Positions 58,401 to 64,000 of a stretch of 64,000 nucleotides of DNA are shown piece after piece. The stretch's first letter is position 1. Every line of letters begins with the position of its first letter. Source of the DNA: Ectocarpus siliculosus (taxonomy: Eukaryota; Sar; Phaeophyceae; Ectocarpales; Ectocarpaceae); NCBI GenBank assembly GCA_000310025.1, contig FN649746.1, forward strand, positions 2,156,424-2,220,423. The letters are read 5' to 3'. Made by a program: the position numbers and the translations under genes. Under the pieces are notes generated by a model. It made no database searches, was not told the DNA's origin, and was given only the letters and a program-made list of their open reading frames with translations.

Positions 58401-61400
58401 GTCATCTTCTTCAGCACTCTCCAAATTTTCCCCTTGATCCCGTACTTGGACAATTGTTTCCACAGCCCATTTCTCCATACGGTATCGTATGCCTTTTTCA
58501 CGTCCAGGAAGAAGCAGTACGTCGGCTTTCCCGCCCTCTTTCTACCTTGGATGATTCTCCCTACCGTGAATGCGTGGTCTGCGCACCCCCTCTTCTGTCG
58601 GAAACCTGCCTGGCCCTCACTGATGCTACGTTCCTTCTCCGATACTCCCACTATCCTATCGTTCAGCAACTTACAAAACAATTTTCCTACTGTGTTCAAC
58701 AGTGTGATACCCCTGTAGTTTCCTCGGTCAGTCTTGTCTCCTTTCTTAAACAAGTTCACAACCACTCCTTCCCTCCATCTACTTGGCGCATACTCGTTTT
58801 TCCACACCTAGTTGTACAGCAGTACCATCAACTGGATCATCCCCTTCCCCCCAAACTTCGTGAACTCGTTGACTATCCCATCCGCCCCTGCTGCTTTGTG
58901 GCACTGCAACTTGTTCACGCACGCCTCAACCTCGTCCTCAGCGAACTCCTTTTCTAGTTCTACGTTCCCAACGTCTGCCTTCGATGTCTCTTCTTCTTTC
59001 TGGTCCCATGCGTCCACCTCCTTCTTAAACACTTGGTCAAAAGCTTCATTCTCCGAAGGCACTCCAAGTCTCTTGTAGCGTCCTGCTAGAACTTCCCTCT
59101 TTCCCTTCCCACTGCTGACTAGTCCACCTTTCACACCTCGCAAAGTTGCTACCCCTGTATCCCCCCCTTGCGCGGTCTTTTTACCATCCCACTAATCCCT
59201 TCCCACATCTGCTTGGCGTTCCCCTCCAGGCCTCCGTTGGCCTTCTGCACTACTTCGTCCCAAATGCACTTTTTCTTCTTTTTCACTAGTCCCTTCACCT
59301 GTTTCCTCTTGGCCCTGTACTTTTCCCAGCTCTCCTCAGACCCTTCACTCAGGTACTGTTTGAAGACTTCTCTACGTTCCCCTATTTCTTCTTTCAGCTC
59401 GTCATCCCACCACTTAACCGATACCCTACATCGTACCACCTTCTTTCCCACTACTCTCTCTGCCGTTATGTTCACTATGGACTCCCATCCTTCAATCACC
59501 CTGTCCCCTGCTGCTTGTACGTCTACCTGTTCGTCTTCGACGCTTCTCAGCAGTTTCCTGAAGACCAGCCAGTCCTTTCTGGAATTCATCCCGTGTCCCC
59601 TCGTCTCCCAAACGCTCTACTTTCCACCGGAACACTTTTCTCTGTTTCTTACTCTCCGTCTTTCTAGATCGGTCGATGTTTGCCCATATGAGGAAATGGT
59701 CGGTCGAACCTATATCTATCGCACTTACGATCAGCTCTGGGATCTGTGTGCTCCCCCTATCTACCAGGATGTATTCGAGGATCGAGTATTCATTGCAAAC
59801 TGCCCTTTGCCTGGTGAACTCCGGCTTATCGCATTCCCTCCTACCGTTCAACACCATCAGCTCGTTGCTTCCCAAGAATTCAAGCATCCTCACTCCGTTC
59901 TCATTCACTTTGTCTTCTCCGTGCTGCCCGATCGCCAGTCCTCTACTGGAAGCTTTCCCTACTCTGGAGTTGAAATCGCCCACCATGACAACTTCTCCCT
60001 TCCTACTGAACCTCTGGACATCTTCCCCAATTTGTCCGAAGTTCTCCTGCGCGTTGGTTGCGACTTTCTTCGACGACGGTGGGACGTATACGTTCCCTAG
60101 AAACAAGTCTTTCTCACCCCGCTCCCCAGGTATCTTAAGCCATAGGCTTTCCTCGAACTCCGTTTTCACCACTACTTCCACGACGTCAAACAAGTGTTCC
60201 TTGACCAGGAATCCGACTCTCCCCTCCCCCCTTTTCTTCGGGTCTAAGCCCTTTCTTGCCTTCCCTACCCACCGGTATTTCCCTAGTTGCTTACCACGTC
60301 CCCATCCTTCAGTTCCCACGTCTCTTGGATCCCCACTACATCTAGATCGCTTTGTTCTACTTGGTCCACTATTTCCAACCGCTTGCGCTCACTCCTTGCG
60401 AACCCGCACACGTTCCACGACCCCACTCTCAGCTTGTGCTTTTCCCTATTGGAGATTTTGCGCACTCTATCGTTCGCCTTCCGCTTCTTCTCGGCGTTCT
60501 CCTGATTTGCCTGCTCGCCTCCCCCGCCGGGTCCCTTCTTCGCCTCCATCGCCCTCGCCTCTTGTCTCCTTACCTTCTCTGTTTCTATCATGTTCGCGAC
60601 GCAAACCCTCCATCCAAACTTCCTTACGTAGTTCGACAGCTTCTCGATGTCAACCCCCAAGCACTCTTGGCTGTCTCCCTTGGTCAATTTCACCCGGAAA
60701 TGTTCATGCTCTCTGCCTACTTCTCCCCTTGCTGGGCAGTGCAGTCCCTCCCTGTCACAACAGTTCTTGAACTCTATCCTCGTCATGTCCCTTGGAATCC
60801 CAAACAGCAGCAGCTCCAACCTGTCTCCCTTCCACAGTTTCTGCTTCCATTCTCCCGGATTCTTCATCCTCATGATCTCTACAGCAACTGGACCGTGGCC
60901 ACTTGTTTTTCGTGTTTTTCAGGAAGGTATACGGAATATTCGGCCTTCCGAATCCGAGTGTCCGGTGGGGGTTGTGGTTCCTTTCAGTTCTTTTGCCGGC
61001 TCACCGACGCTAAAAAGCGCCTCCAACATGGGCTCGTAGTCTAGATCCAAGTTCACACCTCCTGGCACAAGTACCCCAGTCTTGTGGCGGGGGGGGGGAG
61101 GGGGGTCGTACATTCAAGAACAACTTAGACGGGTCCACACCTCGGCGTGTGTAAAGCGGTGTCCCAGAAACTGCCGCTGTCCCTCCCTGGACAAGACCTT
61201 TCTTCGTCTTCCTCACCGCTGAGTTCTCCAACGATGCTGGCGCTAGATGCGGTACCGGAGTCATCGTTCGTCGGTGCCGCGAGTCGGTTGAGCAAGCAGC
61301 ACCAGATGGGCACCTGCCAGACAAGCAACAGGTGCCGAGATAACCACGCGGCTTTTCGTCCCCTGTGGTGTCTTCCTTTCAGTTTCCTTGAGCATTACCT

Positions 61401-62483
61401 CCTGTGGCCCTCGGAGGGAAGTTTGGACGTGTCAAACGAACTCCGTGGTTCAAGCCTGCGCGGTGCTTTTCACTTGCCTCTGCTCCTCAATCCTATTAAT
61501 CCCCTCCCGACTTTGCCCACCTAGCCGAAATTGCCAGCAATTTTGGCTGACTGAGCTTCCCGACGGTAAATCCACTATCCTAAACACATACAACCCTTTG
61601 ATGTAAAATCACTGCTCGACTACTCCGCGATGACGAGGATGCAAAGATCAAATAGGGTATCAGTTTCGGTGCCATTCCTGTTTTAGCTGCGGAGTACTCG
61701 AGTTTTGAAAATTGTGGAGGGGAGGTGGCATCTTGCGCAACCTACAGTTTCTCGGGATGAGATGCGATATGGACACGAGCAGCAACATGTGCGTATATCG
61801 GAGATTGTCGCAGCTCGTGGCCGAGGCAAGCATGCGAAAACGAGGACCAACCATGTACGAGAAATAGCACCAGATCGAGCGGTGGCCAACCGGTGTAGAC
61901 GCAAACCCTTTGCGCGTAAGCAGCAACACGCCATCCTTTCGCCGTAGAACGCGCTGTGCTGTTGCTCAACGCACAATGAAGCAAAAATTCGCGCATCCAA
62001 AGTCGTGGTGGGTGCGCACCGTCGCGGTGAACGAGTCTGGAAAGCGCTTGCCAGCTCGGGTAGAGTCCACCACGATGCAACCTCCGGCCGCGGCGGCAGC
62101 GGCGGCCAGGTGGATGTTCAGGCGGGTGTAGCTGAAGGCCCATCTAGACATGGCGATAGAGAGTTAGAGAAGGGGCAAGGCTGGAATCAACCGACGGACG
62201 AACCCCGTGCATCCACCACAACCTCGGAGCTGTCTAGCTCTAGCACCTCGTCGTAGCACACAACTCAGCGCCTCTACCTCGTCCATGTAACGTTGGACGG
62301 CTATCCTGTACGGGCGCGGAGTAACGTATGTACGGCGCCTCACCTTCGGCTGTGCCCGTCCGTGGACTTAAAGTAGCACGTCCCATCCCAATCCTTACCA
62401 TACCACAGGCCGTTCCGCAGATTGGCGAACACCGGGTAGGCTGCCCCCGACCGACGGTAGGCTTCGACCAATCCCGACACAAA
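52432..62483 (-). CDS. RIT1: tRNA A64-2'-O-ribosylphosphate transferase (RIT1), 5' end not found
   Basis: Ten minus-strand exons joined in phase: 62344-62483, 62020-62143, 61141-61313, 56601-56693, 56165-56300, 55481-55565, 54497-54793, 53942-54020, 53550-53629, 52432-53330 (2106 nt, 701 aa to the stop). Rit1 adds a 2'-O-ribosyl phosphate to A64 of initiator tRNA-Met, keeping it out of elongation. Family blocks come in order: NLRNGLWYG, CYFKSTDGHSR, WAFSYTRLNIHL, GGCIVVDSTRAGKRFPDS, VPIWCCLLNR, WLSASEASQIEERMPGW, FLKKPLRAVWLSPESRL, FTPVICVSAS, SWTYLQGAGDDEEHWSSG, ITPEQFW, RYLHVPLKGGKKAN, GKCLVVCATGADASVVV and the terminal PRRSMQELNEYFM. The last block belongs to the phosphatase-like C-terminal domain. 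Low-complexity inserts occupy exon 7 and the middle of exon 10 (QPQQQQQ). No start codon is visible, so at least one 5' exon lies above 62483 or is lost. Intron 3 (4.4 kb) holds a LINE in sense orientation. Confidence 0.85.
55228..55318 (+). repeat. degenerate LINE-tail-like repeat in RIT1 intron
   Basis: GCCTGGGCTGGCGAAAACCC, then AAAGTCAACGGTCTAAAGAC and TACGGCATGCG. It aligns with the 3' tail shared by the LINE and the SINE-like copies, antisense to RIT1, without a C tract. Confidence 0.5.
56875..57453 (-). pseudogene. LINE C-terminal domain with Cys/His motif
   Basis: Frame-shifted relative to the RT. It contains KFKCDCGFECEDRVHVVAEC and PWYEEEREVYM, a C-x-C-x3-C...H...C arrangement seen at the C-terminus of several LINE polyproteins. 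Its last codons (VVNGLTAKACKT) overlap the 3' tail shared with the SINE-like repeats. Confidence 0.7.
57542..59143 (-). pseudogene. LINE ORF: reverse transcriptase with in-frame stop
   Basis: A single frame from 59143 to 57542, interrupted by an amber codon at 58808-58810. It shows LQCHKAAGADGIVNEF, GVVVNLFKKGDKTDRGNYRG, ISEGQAGFRQKRGCADHAF, FFLDVKKAYDTVWR, QGVPQGCTLSPTLF and SGMLFADDFVGMSD (the ADD catalytic box). The thumb region has YLGVEIANDCSWNAH. These are standard non-LTR reverse transcriptase motifs in the correct order. The upstream frame at 59149-59589 (VSVKWWDDELKEEIGERRE) is the linker that follows the endonuclease. Confidence 0.9.
59492..60873 (-). pseudogene. LINE ORF: N-terminal region and AP-like endonuclease (frameshifted)
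   Basis: Frame 1 (60283-60873) carries RLELLLFGIPRDMTRIEF and ends with the endonuclease start LRVGSWNVCGFARSERKR and VVGIQETW. Frame 2 (59492-60319) continues with LFLGNVYVPP, VVMVGDFNSRVG and STDHFLIWANI, the NVY, GDFN and SDH-type signatures of apurinic-endonuclease-like LINE nucleases. The frame change near 60300 disrupts the domain. Confidence 0.8.
61590..61745. repeat. possible M1 MITE relic in RIT1 intron 2
   Basis: CTCGACTACTCCGCGATGAC, GAGGATGCAAAGAT and TTTTGAAAATTGTGGAGGGG resemble the interior and right end of M1 copies at 20791 and 22075, but the termini have decayed. Confidence 0.35.
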
Positions 62484-62530
62484 CTGGGACGAGACCGGCG
62501 GAATACACAAGCCAAAATGAAAACATTGGG
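62484..62530. other. upstream flank of the first seen RIT1 exon
   Basis: On the minus strand a CCGGTCTCGTCCCAG acceptor opens the exon at 62483, so this sequence should be intronic. Confidence 0.4.
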
Positions 62531-62730
62531 CAGCGTAGACTAGTCAGGGATTTTTATTGAAGCCGAAACCAAACCGTTAGTCAGCGTAGACTAGTTAGCG
62601 ACTTTAATAGAAGCCGAAACCAAACCGTTAGTCAGCGTAGACTAGTCAGCGACTTCTTATAGAAAGCCGAAATCGACCCATCAGACTAGTCAGCGGCTGA
62701 CTAGTCTAATGGTTCGATTTCGGCTTCTAC
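62531..62730. repeat. three ~52 bp tandem units ending in a hairpin
   Basis: CAGCGTAGACTAGT(C/T)AG.GA followed by AGAAGCCGAAACCAAACCGT repeats at about 62531, 62582 and 62633. The last unit is then mirrored: AGCCGAAATCGACCCATCAG (62664-) faces CTAATGGTTCGATTTCGGCT (62705-), giving arms of about 33 bp around a GCGGCTG centre. Confidence 0.8.
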
Positions 62731-64000
62731 AGGGACGAGCAAATGCCAAATGCATGTGGGAAATAAGTGAAAGTACGAAAAGACAGCCCCATGATACACT
62801 GTTGGTTATTTTTCATGCTTCTTCTCCTTCGGCGTGTGTAGCTTAGAACCGTTAGTCTACCGTGCATCATGCTACATACGCCGAACAATACACGACATCA
62901 CAGAGGGCTTTCGTAAGCTTTTGCAAGCACTTGCGCAGCCCGGAGTTATCGCACATGGGTGCATAAAAGCAAGGATGGGTTCATTTGATTGTCGCGCTGG
63001 GATGATTGGAGATATCGCATCATCTCCTGGAACCCCCCACTTCGGGCGTGAGGGTGTGTACTACACGACGAGACCGGGACAGTTTCTAGGCTTTAACGAC
63101 ATCGTCGCCGCGCTTTATATTTTCATCGCATTTATTTGTCGTCGGGGTTGCACTGCTCACCTGATGTACGTACGGCACGGTTCCGGAGCACATGTGGCAA
63201 ATGAGGAGAAGTTATATTGAGTCACCAACCGGAATCCACTCAACCAAGCACACGGCGCAGCACACCTCTTGCACCCTACTGATGCCGAAAGAGGCACCGA
63301 ATGATGTACTTGCGATGGACGGCCTAGCCAAATGGGTAAACTTACAGTTGACACCTGCGTCGTTAGACATTCTTTGCACACGCCGGAACCACACTCGACT
63401 TGTTCTAACGGTCGGTCACCACCACCGTATTATGACCGCGTCGCAGCGTTCCGGGAAGCAACCATGTTGCTTATCTTACGAGCTGGAGTTGGCCCCGAAA
63501 AACAGCAAGGAATGCCTGTTTCTTCCGATCTACCTACCTGCAAAAGCCGTCGTTGATTTATTCAGTTTTTCCCAGTCCGGAATCATCATTAAGTTATCGC
63601 GCAGGGGGTGCGTGATGGAGAAAAGACAAGAACGAAGAACGAAATGATATCAAATACCTTCGGTCGCACCCTTCTGGTGACCATCTCTCTCTACTACTCC
63701 TTACAGAGATTGTGCCGAAGTCGTAACAATTAGGATTAAATGATATCTGCCGGAGATTAGGCCGATGTGAATCTGTCAAGTCCGTAATCTGATCATCATT
63801 CAGTGATGCAAACGTGTGCCAACCTTCCATCATGGAGATCTATTGGATATGGAGAACACGAAGACAGCAGCAGTCCTTCTTTCATGTGCCCTGTGACACC
63901 GCCCCTCCGTGCTGTTTCTCGACGAACACACAATGTAACAACGCCCCCCACCATCACGTTATAAACTGAACGCAACTCCACGAATGTCCCCACCTTCGCG
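62731..64000. other. no gene supported
   Basis: Frames at 62834-63220 and 63192-63647 (+) are open but show no family signature and no clear splice context. The missing 5' exon(s) of RIT1 could lie here on the minus strand, but I could not identify one. Confidence 0.3.

Larger units (their letters stand above)
56849..61112 (-). mobile_element. non-LTR retrotransposon (LINE), degenerate
   Basis: About 4.3 kb on the minus strand, wholly within RIT1 intron 3 (56694-61140). Order: a 5' reading frame (LDLDYEPMLEALFSVGEPAK), an APE-type endonuclease, a linker, reverse transcriptase, a C-terminal Cys motif, and a 3' end GGTCAATGGTCTAACCGCTA running into a C tract (G19 on plus at 56849-56867). Coding is broken by stops near 60919 and at 58808-58810 and by frame changes near 60300, 59580, 59147 and 57500. 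The clade was not determined. The 5' boundary is uncertain, and a C-rich tract at about 61088-61106 abuts it. No target-site duplication was identified. Confidence 0.85.

Noticed and set aside
57567-58718. 383-codon plus-strand open frame
   Set aside because: It is the exact antisense of the LINE reverse transcriptase and shows no motif of its own.
63192-63647. 151-codon plus-strand open frame
   Set aside because: No recognisable family or exon borders; length alone is not enough in this GC range.

Overview
The window looks like nuclear DNA of an intron-rich stramenopile, most likely a filamentous brown alga of the Ectocarpus type. The genes are eukaryotic (eL13, FIS1, a MYST acetyltransferase, RIT1). 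They are cut into many short GC-rich exons separated by 0.2-4.4 kb introns with GTGAG/GTAAG donors, proteins carry Ala/Gly/Gln tracts, and mobile elements fill introns and intergenic DNA. The species is inferred from style only. Two 100-N runs are assembly gaps. All exon borders below were read by hand from splice motifs, reading-phase agreement and remembered family conservation.

Layout. 1-9.6 kb: no convincing gene; foldback, tandem, tRNA-like and SINE-like repeats. 9.6-12.4 kb: minus-strand coding segments of one or more unrecognised genes. 15.9-16.1 kb: an orphan minus-strand exon. 16.5-19.7 kb (-): FIS1, the tail-anchored mitochondrial/peroxisomal fission adaptor, five exons. 20.0-25.6 kb (+): ribosomal protein eL13, six exons, head-to-head with FIS1 across 296 bp. 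26.9-30.9 kb (-): a small TPR protein whose first intron carries a Tigger/pogo-type DNA transposon. 32.1-42.3 kb (-): an Esa1/Tip60-like MYST histone acetyltransferase, 14 exons, with chromobarrel and full catalytic domain. 42.4-48.2 kb: repeats. 48.2-50.5 kb (+): a five-exon multipass membrane protein of unknown family. 52.4-62.5 kb (-): RIT1, the tRNA A64-2'-O-ribosylphosphate transferase, ten exons seen and the 5' end not found; its third intron holds a degenerate 4.3 kb LINE. 62.5-64 kb: a tandem/hairpin repeat and no clear gene.

The genes are unrelated housekeeping functions (translation, organelle division, chromatin, initiator-tRNA modification) and do not form a pathway. The most unusual signals are structural. 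First, exon-intron junctions are repeatedly present as tandem duplicates: the eL13 intron 2 acceptor, three MYST donors, and the region before the orphan exon at 16.1 kb. In eL13 the duplicate offers an in-frame 26-codon alternative exon extension. Second, a SINE-like family about 0.6 kb long shares its last ~100 bp and a poly-C tail with the LINE in the RIT1 intron, which suggests an autonomous/non-autonomous pair.
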